A stretch of 64,000 nt of DNA, taken from positions 11,656,001-11,720,000 of the forward strand of contig CM082586.2 of NCBI GenBank assembly GCA_040954595.2. Direction: 5' to 3'. Shown piece after piece: positions 9,976 through 19,380 of this stretch; position 1 is the first letter of the stretch; every line of letters starts with the position of its first letter. This stretch comes from Balanoglossus misakiensis. Its lineage: Eukaryota; Hemichordata. A program made the translations under genes and the position numbers. Below the pieces are notes generated by a model that saw nothing but the letters and a program-made list of their open reading frames with translations, did no database searches and had not been told where the DNA came from.

Positions 9976-10613
9976 CTGGTAACGTTGAACAAGTCGATTT
10001 TTCTAGGGCCTGGCTCGGCTAAATCTCCGTCACAATATGACAGACACTAGCGTACGTTAGCAACGGTGATCAAGTCAGATTTTCTACGGCATGGCTTGGA
10101 TAAAGCCCCGGCACTCTAGAGCAGAAACACGCGTACAGAGACCAGGTTGATCAAGTCTGATCTCCTACGGCTTGGCTCGACTGAAACCCCGGCACACTAG
10201 GACAGACACTAGCGTTCGTTAGCAACGTTGATCAAGTCAGATTTCCTACGGCATGGCTTGGCTAAAGCCCTGGCACTCTAGAGCAGAAACACGCGTACAG
10301 AGACCACGTTGATCTACTCACATTTCCTTCGGCCTGGCACGGCTGATGCCCCGGCACTATATATAGGACACAGACTGGCGTAAGTTAACAACGGTAATCA
10401 CGTCGGGTTTCCTACGGCCTGGCTCAGCTGAAGCCCCGGCACTCTAGAGCAGAAACAGGCGTACATTGACCACGTTGATCAAGTCAGATTTCCTACGGCG
10501 TGACTCGGCTGGTGCACCGGCTCTATATGACACAGACTGGCGTAAGTTATCAACGGTGATTACGTCGGATTTCCTACGGCCTGGTTTAGCTGAAGCCCCG
10601 GCACTTTAGAGCG
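9976..10613 (+). repeat. Eight GC satellite subrepeats between Pao-A and Pao-B
   Basis: Subrepeats 2b to 9a of the satellite, about 80 bp each, lie in array-forward order. The block starts at the Pao-A LTR and stops inside 9a (after TTTAGAGCG) at the truncated Pao-B integrase. The left arm has the same two boundaries but one whole extra unit between them. Confidence 0.9.
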
Positions 10614-11522
10614 AGACGTTCTTTGCCGAGTAGGATGCTGTCAGACAACGCATCGACTTATTTATCGGCTGCCAATGAAATCAAAACACTGTTTGATACG
10701 CCAGAAGTAAATGACTTTCTCGCCGCACATCGTGTACAATGGACGTTTATACCGAAGCGCGCGCCCTGGTTTGGTGGCTTCTGGGAGAGGCTGATTGCTT
10801 TGACAAAGAACGCTATTAGGAAAACTGTCGGTCGAGCTTACCTAACCTTTGATGAACTCGCAACAGTTGTGACTGAAATTGAAGCCGTTTTAAACGACAG
10901 GCCGTTAACGTACGTGTCATCCAGTATAAACGACAACATTGGATTGACCCCAAATCACTTGCTACATGGCAGGACACTGACATCATTGCCGTACATCGAG
11001 ATCACCGACGAAGAGGTGATTGACCCATCTTACTGTGATAATCGTGAAATCAACAAAAGATATGAACATCTATCAAGATTACACGATCAATTTTGGCGAA
11101 GATGGTCGTCCGATTATCTGACTGCCCTACGTGAACGACATCCCACCAAAGGAACTCGTGATAATGTCATCAAGGTCGGAGATGTCGTGATAATACACAG
11201 TGACACTGACAAACGTCCGAAATGGCATTTAGGAACTGTAACAAGGTTGATCTTCGGTAATGATAAACTGGTACGATCTGCGGAGTTGAACACCGCAGGT
11301 GGTCCTACAAACCGACCTATCCATAAATTGTACCCATTGGAAGTTGTCTCCAAGGAGCTGTCAACTGTGTCTGGAGATAATACAGGTATTGGTGCAGATT
11401 CCAACACGAATACTGAAACAGTCGACACAGCTGGAGCCTCTGAAGATTCCTCGGTGAAGGCGGATGTTGTACCCCCGAGACGACCTGTCAAGACTCTGCA
11501 GTTGCCGCTCGAGTACGAATAG
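10614..11522 (+). pseudogene. BEL/Pao integrase C-terminal half and pol C-terminus
   Basis: The frame is open from the satellite junction at 10614 (RRSLPSRM) to a TAG at 11522, about 303 residues. The second catalytic Asp is in MLSDNAS and the catalytic Glu is in FGGFWERL, about 47 residues later. The first Asp and the zinc-binding region are lost. LTPNHLLHGR and FWRRWSSDYL...LRERH follow, then VGDVVII, the DUF5641-like end of BEL/Pao polyproteins, and a Ser/Thr-rich tail. The reading frame itself is undamaged, which suggests a fairly young element. There is no true start codon, so it is not an expressed host gene. Confidence 0.88.
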
Positions 11523-11710
11523 CGGATCTCTCTATTTGACTTTGAAATTGGAAAACAATTTCGATCGCATTGTGACTGTTATCATGTTTACTGACACAAT
11601 GAACATTAGTTTATTATCCTTGAACACTTTAGGTGACTTTAATCATATTTCATGTTATTTGATGTTTTTTTTTCTGACGATTTTCGAGACTTTCCTTTGC
11701 GCGGGGGAGA
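11523..11710 (+). other. Pao-B untranslated region
   Basis: About 190 bases between the pol stop and the LTR with no coding signal. It ends with the G/A-rich tract GCGGGGGAGAA (11701-11711), a likely polypurine primer for plus-strand synthesis. Confidence 0.65.
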
Positions 11711-11855
11711 ATATGGAGAAGTGAGAGATTTACTCCAGAGAGATCACGTGACGGAAACTCTTACCCTATCAGAGTTGACTTTGTTTCCCGCCAAACTTTA
11801 TACTTGTAGCAGATTTATTGTAATTTTTGAGTGTTTGCTCCGGCGTTCGTGGGAC

Positions 11856-11865
11856 TTATATATAA
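11856..11865 (+). promoter_or_regulatory. TATA box in Pao-B LTR
   Basis: TTATATATAA lies inside the LTR about 80 bases before the AATAAA signal, the usual U3/R order of an LTR promoter. Confidence 0.6.
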
Positions 11866-11939
11866 CCCAGTTTTGGCGCTTTCGGGCAGCATTTTCTAAG
11901 GAGCTCTGTGGTGTTACTTTGTTGTTGGATTCAGATGGT

Positions 11940-11945
11940 AATAAA
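11940..11945 (+). terminator. Polyadenylation signal in Pao-B LTR
   Basis: AATAAA occurs downstream of the TATA box within the LTR and is the expected 3'-end signal for the element transcript. Confidence 0.55.
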
Positions 11946-12042
11946 CCAGTGTTTTACCTAGCACTGAATCGTTCGCTTCTTTTCCGACGTCAGTATACTC
12001 GAACCCCCTCCCGGGAGTATTGATCACTGCCACGATACTTCC

Positions 12043-13570
12043 CCACAATTTGGTCAAAATTGTAAATTTTTGAAAATTACAAAAAATACCTGTTTTCTAC
12101 ATTTTCGGAAATCTGATGGAGTATAGAATGCTCTTCGTATGTATATATCGATACAAATTCCACAAAAGACCGTCTAATTTGGCTCACTGCAGACAAAATT
12201 GCGTTTTACCAAATTTTCCTTGAAAATGTCATTTTTAGAAAAAAAAAATAAAAAAACCTTTGTTCTTCGAATTTGGTGCCCTGATCATATATGGCATGTT
12301 GATTGTATGTTAAGACTTTCGACCACTCCAAAAATGCAGAGATATTGTCGGAATTCAAGAAAAAATAGCCATTTTGGCCATATTTTGACAAAAATGGTAA
12401 ATTTTTAAAAAATCATAAAAAATTAACTCTTTTCTTATTTTTTCGGAAATATTATGGAGCATGAAGTGTCGTTCTCTTGTAAAAAGTGCTGCAAATTCCA
12501 GAAAAGGCGGTATAATTTAAATCACCCAAGACAAAATTACGACTTTTTTTCGAAAAATTGTCTTTTTTACAAAATAAATAAGAATAAATTCTTTTCTTAG
12601 TTTGAAACGGGTAGAGATACTTTCCACACGGGTTTTCTAACATTGAATTCCCGTTCATCAACTCAGATTTCCAACAGCATAAGTCGGCTAAAACCCTGAC
12701 AATCTAGAGCAGAAACAGTTGCACACTGGTAACGTTGAACAAGTCGATTTTTCGACGGCCTGGCTCCGCTAAATGTCCGTCACAATATGACAGACACTAG
12801 CGTACGTTAGCAACGGTGATCAAGTCAGATTTTCTACGGCATGGCTTGGATAAAGCCCCGGCACTCTAGAGCAGAAAAACGCGTACAGAGACCACGTTGA
12901 TCAAGTCTGATCTCCTACGGCTTGGCACGGCTGATGCCCCGGCACTATATATAGGACACAGACTGGCGTAAGTTAACAACGGTAATCACGTCGGGTTTCC
13001 TACGGCCTGGCTCAGCTGAAGCCCCGGCACTCTAGAGCAGAAACAGGCGTACATTGACCACGTTGATCAAGTCAGATTTCCTACGGCGTGACTCGGCTGG
13101 TGCACCGGCTCTATATGACACAGACTGGCGTAAGTTATCAACGGTGATTACGTCGGATTTCCTACGGCCTGGTTTAGCTGAAGCCCCGGCACTTTAGAGC
13201 GGAAACACGCGTACATTGACAACGATGATCAATTCAGATCTCCTACGGCCTGGCTCGACTAAAACCCCGGCACACCATAACAGACACTAGCGTTCGTTAG
13301 CAACGGTGATCAAGTCTGATTTCCTTCGGCCTGGCTCTGCAAAAGACCCGACACTCTAGTACAAAGACGTTGGCTAAGTCGGGCAAACCGAAGAGGGAAA
13401 GTCACAGCGGGTCAACACTCGACATTTGTTCGGGTAGGACTGCATTATTGCCTGTCAATTTATAGAGAAAGCTCGAATTTAACCAGGGCGTTTCAAACAC
13501 CGACGTTAGTTGGGGGCACGGCCTGCAGTACTGCCGGGTAAGCTGACATCGGCGTACCGCATGTAATGTA
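12043..13570 (+). repeat. Satellite unit 0 (partial, 9 subrepeats)
   Basis: It begins in the AT block at the end of subrepeat A, directly after the Pao-B LTR. Its GC block has only nine subrepeats because 4b is fused in register to 6b near 12925, deleting one a/b pair. Confidence 0.88.
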
Positions 13571-15622
13571 GGGGGGGGGGGGACAGAACGGTTTAATACT
13601 ACATTTATCAGATATCAGCTAATTTTGGACAATCATCTTAAATCTAATTCATTTTTTCATATTTGGATATCTGATGATGTATGAAATTTCCATTATATGT
13701 AAAAATGGTGCTGATTATAAAAATGCACTCTGAATGAGCTGATTTAATACAAAATTGCGTTTTATTCGTTTTTGCACCAAAAAGGTCATTTTTAGGCAAA
13801 ACATTCTTTATTTTTTTAATTCGGTGACCTGATCATATATAAACAATTGCTTGTATGTTAAAAGTTTTTATGACTTTTAAAAGCAGTGACACTGGCGGCA
13901 TTCAACACGAAAATAACAATTTTAGCCACAATTTGGTCAAAATGGTAAATTTTTGAAAATTACAAAAAAATACCTGTTTTCTACATTTTCGGAAATCTGA
14001 TGGAGTATAGAATGCTCTTCGTATGTATATATCGATACAAATTCCACAAAAGACCGTCTAATTTGGCTCACTGCAGACAAAATTGCGTTTTACCAAATTT
14101 TCCTTGAAAATGTCATTTTTAGAAGAAAAAAAAATAAAAAAACCTTTGTTCTTCGAATTTGGTGCCCTGATCATATATGACATGTTGATTGTATGTTAAA
14201 ATTTTCGACCACTCCAAAAATGCAGATATATTGACGGAATTCAAGAAAAAATAGCCATTTTGGCCATATTTTGACAAAAATGGTAAATTTTTAAAAAATC
14301 ATAAAAAAATAACTCTTTTCTTCATTTTCCGAAATATTATGGAGCATGAAGTGTCGTTCTCTTGTAAGAAGTGCAGCAAATTCCAGAAAAGGCGGTATAA
14401 TTAATCACCCAAGATAAAATTACCATTTTCGACTTTTTTTCGAAAAATTGTCTTTTTTACAAAATAAATAAGAATAAATTCTTTTCTTAGTTTCAAACGG
14501 GTAGAGATACTTTCCACACGGGTTTTCTAACATTGAATTCCCATTCATCAACTCAGATTTCCTACAGCATAAGTCGGCTAAAACCCTGACACTCTAGAGC
14601 AGAAACAGTTGCACACTGGTAACGTTGAACATGTCGATTTTTCTACGGCCTGGCTCTGCTAAATCACCGTCACAATATGACAGACACTAGCGTACGTTAG
14701 CAACGGTGATCAAGTCAGATTTTCTACGGCATGGCTTGGATAAAGCCCCGGCACTCTAGAGCAGAAACACGCGTACAGAGACCACGTTGATCAAGTCTGA
14801 TCTCCTACGGCTTGGCTCGACTAAAACCATGGCACACTATGACAGACACTAGCGTTCGTTAGCAACGTTGATCAAGTCAGATTTCCTACGGCATGGCTTG
14901 GCTAAAGCCCTGGCACTCTAGAGCAGAAACACGCGTACAGAGACCACGTTGATCTACTCACATTTCCTTCGGCCTGGCACGGCTGATGCCCCGGCACTAT
15001 ATATAGGACACAGACTGGCGTAAGTTAACAACGGTAATCACGTCGGGTTTCCTACGGCCTGGCTCAGCTGAAGCCCCGGCACTCTAGAGCAGAAACAGGC
15101 GTACATTGACCACGTTGATCAAGTCAGATTTCCTACGGCGTGACTCGGCTGGTGCACCGGCTCTATATGACACAGACTGGCGCAAGTTATCAACGGTGAT
15201 TACGTCGGATTTCCTACGGCCTGGTTTAGCTGAAGCCCCGGCACTTTAGAGCGGAAACACGCGTACATTGACCACGATGATCAAGTCAGATCTCCTACGG
15301 CCTGGCTCGACTAAAACCCCGGCACACCATGACAGACACTAGCGTTCGTTAGCAACGGTGATCAAGTCGGATTTCCTTCGGCCTGGCTCTGCAAAAGACC
15401 CGACACTCTAGTACAAAGACGTTGGCTAAGTCGGGCAAACCGAACAGGGAAAGTCACAGCGGTTCAACACTTGACATTTGTTCCGGTAGGACTGCATTAT
15501 TGCCTGTCAATTTATAGAGAAAGCCCGAATTTAACCAGGGCGTTTCAAACACCGACGTTAGTTGGGGGCACGGCCTGCAGTACTGCCGGGTAAGCTGACA
15601 TCGGCGTACCGCATATAATGTA
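13571..15622 (+). repeat. Satellite unit 1 (reference unit)
   Basis: This is a complete canonical unit: poly-G 13571-13582; AT subrepeat A from ~13650, B from ~13984, partial C from ~14322; GC block 14544-15425 with 11 subrepeats; linker 15426-15622. A-type subrepeats end in CTCTAGAGCAGAAAC; b-type end in GACAGACACTAGCG or a TATATGACACAGACTGGCG-like sequence. TGATCA, TCTAGA and ACGCGT palindromes recur in nearly every copy. Confidence 0.92.
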
Positions 15623-17667
15623 GGGGGGGGGGGGGGGAACAGAACGGTTCAATACTACATTTATTACATATCAGGTAATTTTGGACAATCATCTAAAATC
15701 TAAATCATTTTTTCATATTTGGATATCTGATGATGTATGAAATTTCCATTATATGTAAAAATGGTGCTGATTATAAAAAATGCACTCTGATTTAATACAA
15801 AATTGCGTTTTATTCGTTTTTGCACCAAAAAGGTCATTTTTAGGCAAAACATTCTTTATTTTTTTAATTAGGTGACCTGATCATATATAAACAATTGCTT
15901 GTATGTTAATAGGTTTTATGACTTTTAAAAGCAGTGACACTGGCGGCATTCAACACGAAAATAACAATTTTAGCCACAATTTGGTCAAAATGGCAAATTT
16001 TTGAAAATTACAAAAATACCTGTTTTCTACATTTTCGGAAATCTGATGGAGTATAGAATGCTCTTCGTATATATATATCGATACAAATTCCACAAAAAAC
16101 GGCCAATTTGGTTCACTGCAGACAAAATTGCGTTTTACCAAATTTTCCTTGAAAATGTCATTTTTAGAAAAAAAAAATAAAAAAACCTTTGTTCTTCGAA
16201 TTTGGTGCCCTGATCATATATGACATGTTGATTATATGTTAAAACTTTAGACCACTCCAAAAATGCAGAGATATTGACGGAATTCAAGAAAAAATAGCCA
16301 TTTTGGCCATATTTTGACAAAAATGGTAAATTTTTAAAATATCATAAAAAATTAACTCTTTTCTTCATTTTCGGAAATATTATGGAGCATTAAGTGTCGT
16401 TCTCTTGTAAAAAGTGCTGCAAATTCCAGAAAAGGCGGTATAATTTGAATCACCCAAGACAAAATTACCATTTTCGACTTTTTTTCGAAAAATTGTCTTT
16501 TTTATAAAATAAATAAGAATAAATTCTTTTCTTAGTTTCAAACGGGTAGAGATACTTTCCACACGGGTTTTCTAACATTGAATTCCCATTCATCAACTCA
16601 GATTTCCTACAGCATAAGTCGGCTAAAACCCTGACACTCTAGAGCAGAAACAGTTGCACACTGGTAACGTTGAACATGTCGATTTTTCTACGGCCTGGCT
16701 CTGCTAAATCTCCGTCACAATATGACAGACACTAGCGTACGTTAGCAACGGTGATCAAGTCAGATTTTCTACGGCATGGCTTGGATAAAGCCCCGGCACT
16801 CTAGAGCAGAAACACGCGTACAGAGACCACGTTAATCAAGTCTGATCTCCTACGGCTTGGCTCGACTAAAACCCTGGCACACTATGACAGACACTAGCGT
16901 TCGTTAGCAACGTTGATCAAGTCAGATTTCCTACGGCATGGCTTGGCTAAAGCCCTGGCACTCTAGAGCAGAAACACGCGTACAGAGACCACGTTGATCT
17001 ACTCACATTTCCTTCGGCCTGGCACGGCTGATGCCCCGGCACTATATATAGGACACAGACTGGCGTAAGTTAACAACGGTGATCAAGTCGGATTTCCTTC
17101 GGCCTGGCTCAGCTGAAGCCCCGGCACTCTAGAGCAGAAACAGGCGTACATTGACCACGTTGATCAAGTCAGATTTCCTACGGCGTGACTCGGCTTGTGC
17201 ACCGGCTCTATATGACACAGACTGGCGTAAGTTATCACTGGTGATTACGTCGGATTTCCTACGGTCTGGTTTAGCTGAAGCCCCGGCACTTTAGAGCGGA
17301 AACACGCGTACATTGACCACGATGATCAAGTCAGATCTCCTACGGCCTGGCTCGACTAAAACCCCGGCACACCATGACAGACACTAGCGTTCGTTAGCAA
17401 CGGCGATCAAGTCGGATTTCCTTCGGCCTGGCTCTGCAAAAGAACTGGCACTCTAGTACAAAGACGTTGGCTAAGTCGGGCAAACCGAAGAGGGTAAGTC
17501 ACAGCGGGTCAACACTCGACATTTGTTCGGGTAGGACTGCATTATTGCCTGTCAATTTATAGAGAAAGCCCGAATTTAACCAGGGCGTTCCAAACACCGA
17601 CGTTAGTTGGGGGCACGGCCTGCAGTACTGCCGGGTAAGCTGACATCGGCGTACCGCATATAATGTA
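15623..17667 (+). repeat. Satellite unit 2
   Basis: Eleven subrepeats. Subrepeat 7a (near 17080) starts with 11a-type bases (GATCAAGTCGGATTTCCTTCGG), a conversion-like patch. About nine bases are missing near 15789 compared with other units. Confidence 0.9.
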
Positions 17668-19278
17668 GGGGGGGGGGTGGGGCAAACAGAACGGTTCAAT
17701 ACTACATTTATTAGATATCAGCTAATTTTGGACAATCATCTAAAATCTAAATCATTTTTTCATATTTGGATATCTAATGATGTATGAAATTTCAATTATA
17801 TGTAAAAAATGGTGCTGATTATAAAAAATGCACTCTGAATGAGCTGATTTAATACAAAATTACGTTTTATTCGTTTTTGCACCTAAAAGGTCATTTTTAG
17901 GCAAAACATTCTTTTTTTTTTAATTCGGTGACCTGATCATATATAAAGAATTGCTTGTATGTTAAAAGTTTTTATGACTTTTAAAAGCAGTGACACTGGC
18001 GGCATTCAACACGAAAATAACAATTTTAGCCACAATTTGGTCAAAACGGTAAATTTTTGAAAATTACAAAAAATACCTGTTTTCTACATTTTCGGAAATC
18101 TGATGGAGTATAGATTGCTCTTCGTATGTATATATCGATACAAATTCCACAAAAGACCGTCTAATTTGGCTCACTGCAGACAAAATTGCGTTTTACCAAA
18201 TTTTCCTTGAAAATGTCATTTTTAGAAGAAAAAAAAATTAAAAAAACCTTTGTTCTTCGAATTTGGTGCCCTGATCATATATGACATGTTGATTGTATGT
18301 TAAAACTTTAGACCACTCCAAAAATGCAGATATATTGACGGAATTCAAGAAAAAATAGCCATTTTGGCCATATTTTGACAAAAATGGTAAATTTTTAAAA
18401 AATCATAAAAAATTAAATCTTTTCTTCATTTTCGGAAATATTATGGAGCATGAAGTGTCGTTCTCTTGCAAAAAGTGCTGCAAATTCCAGAAAAGGCGGT
18501 ATAATTTGAATCACCCAAGACAAAATTACCATTTTCAACTTTTTTTCGAAAAATTGTCTTTTTTACAAAATAAATAAGAATAAATTCTTTTCTTAGTTTC
18601 AAACGGGTAGAGATACTTTTCACACGGGTTTTCTAACATTGAATTCCCGTGCATCAACTCAGATTTCCTACAGCATAAGTCGGCTAAAACCCTGACACTC
18701 TAGAGCAGAAACAGTTGCACACTGGTAACGTTGAACAAGTCGATTTTTCTACGGCCTGGCTCGGCTAAATCTCCGTCACAATATTACAGACACTAGCGTA
18801 CGTTAGCAACGGTGATCAAGTCAGATTTTCTACGGCATGGCTTGGATAAAGCCCCGGCACTCTAGAGCAGAAACACCCGTACAGAGACCACGTTGATCAA
18901 GTCTGATCTCCTACGGCTTGGCTCGACTAAAACCCCGGCACACTATGACAGACACTAGCGTTCGTTAGCAACGTTGATCAAGTCAGATTTCCTACGGCAT
19001 GGCTTGGCTAAAGCCCTGGCACTCTAGAGCAGAAACACGCGTACAGAGACCACGTTGATCTACTCACATTTCCTTCGGCCTGGCACGGCTCATGCCCCGG
19101 CACTATATATAGGACACAGACTGGCGTAAGTTAACAACGGTAATCACGTCGGGTTTACTACGGCCTGGCTCAGCTGAAGCCCCGGCATTCCAGAGCAGAA
19201 ACAGGCGTACCTTGACCACGTTGATCAAGTCAGATTTCCTACGGCGTGACTCGGCTGGTGCACCGGCTCTATATGACA

Positions 19279-19291
19279 CAGACTGGCGTAA
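19279..19291. repeat. LINE target-site duplication, 3' side
   Basis: CAGACTGGCGTAA is directly adjacent to the T-run that is the poly-A tail. The same 13 bases flank the 5' end at 24320-24332. Confidence 0.88.
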
Positions 19292-19380
19292 TTTTTTTTT
19301 TTTTTTTTTTTTTTTATCTTTTATTAAAAAAACTTTCAGTGTTACATTAACATATCAAAAAAAAGAAACCAACCGAAAAC
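19292..19380 (-). terminator. LINE 3' tail: poly-A signal and poly-A tract
   Basis: On the minus strand a short 3' UTR follows the ORF2 stop, with AATAAA (plus-strand complement at 19320-19325), then four bases, then a 24-base A tract (19292-19315). A pure A tail supports L1-type target-primed insertion. Confidence 0.8.

Larger units (their letters stand above)
6959..10699 (+). repeat. Right arm of large inverted duplication
   Basis: This is the mirror copy of 1-6300 in plus orientation. It holds the Pao-A RT, RNase H and C-terminal remnant, the 387-bp LTR (9589-9975), eight satellite subrepeats (9976-10613) and the first part of the Pao-B integrase. The recognisable arm ends at 10699 only because its partner reaches window base 1, so the true arm is probably longer. 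It has lost 27 bp in the RNase H region that the left arm keeps. Confidence 0.9.
10614..12042 (+). mobile_element. Pao-B, 5'-truncated BEL/Pao retrotransposon
   Basis: It begins abruptly in the integrase core and contains the C-terminal half of the integrase, the pol C-terminus, a short untranslated region and a 3' LTR. Its C-terminal region differs strongly from that of Pao-A, so it is a separate family. The flanking satellite positions do not match each other (subrepeat 9a on the left, the AT block on the right), so this is not a simple insertion; a rearrangement removed its 5' part. Confidence 0.85.
11711..12042 (+). repeat. 3' LTR of Pao-B (approximate ends)
   Basis: About 330 bp between the polypurine-like tract and the resumption of satellite (CACAATTTGGTC) at 12043. 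It contains a TATA box (11856-11865) and a polyadenylation signal (11940-11945) at LTR-like spacing. The exact left end is uncertain: TGAGAG at 11722 is an alternative start. No second LTR is in the window to fix it. Confidence 0.65.

Noticed and set aside
1-10699. Inverted block as a pure sequencing or assembly hairpin artefact
   Set aside because: The arms differ by a full satellite unit, a 405-bp insertion, a 27-bp deletion, a frameshift and about a dozen amino-acid changes. A chimeric read would give identical arms. An assembly join between two real copies cannot be excluded without reads.
11464-12023. Small plus-strand open frames downstream of the Pao-B integrase as host genes
   Set aside because: They lie in the untranslated region and LTR, overlap the TATA and poly-A signals, and show no domain.
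11522-12042. Envelope-like gene downstream of Pao-B pol
   Set aside because: Only ~190 bases separate the pol stop from the polypurine tract and LTR, too short for such a gene.
12662-13380. CRISPR-like array of ~80-bp repeats
   Set aside because: The repeats are directly adjacent, without unique spacers, and vary among themselves. The context is eukaryotic with LTR and LINE elements.
13595-15480. tRNA or Pol III B-box candidates (GGTTCAATACT, GGTTCAACACT)
   Set aside because: They match only part of the GGTTCGANTCC consensus, with no A box at a suitable distance and no cloverleaf.
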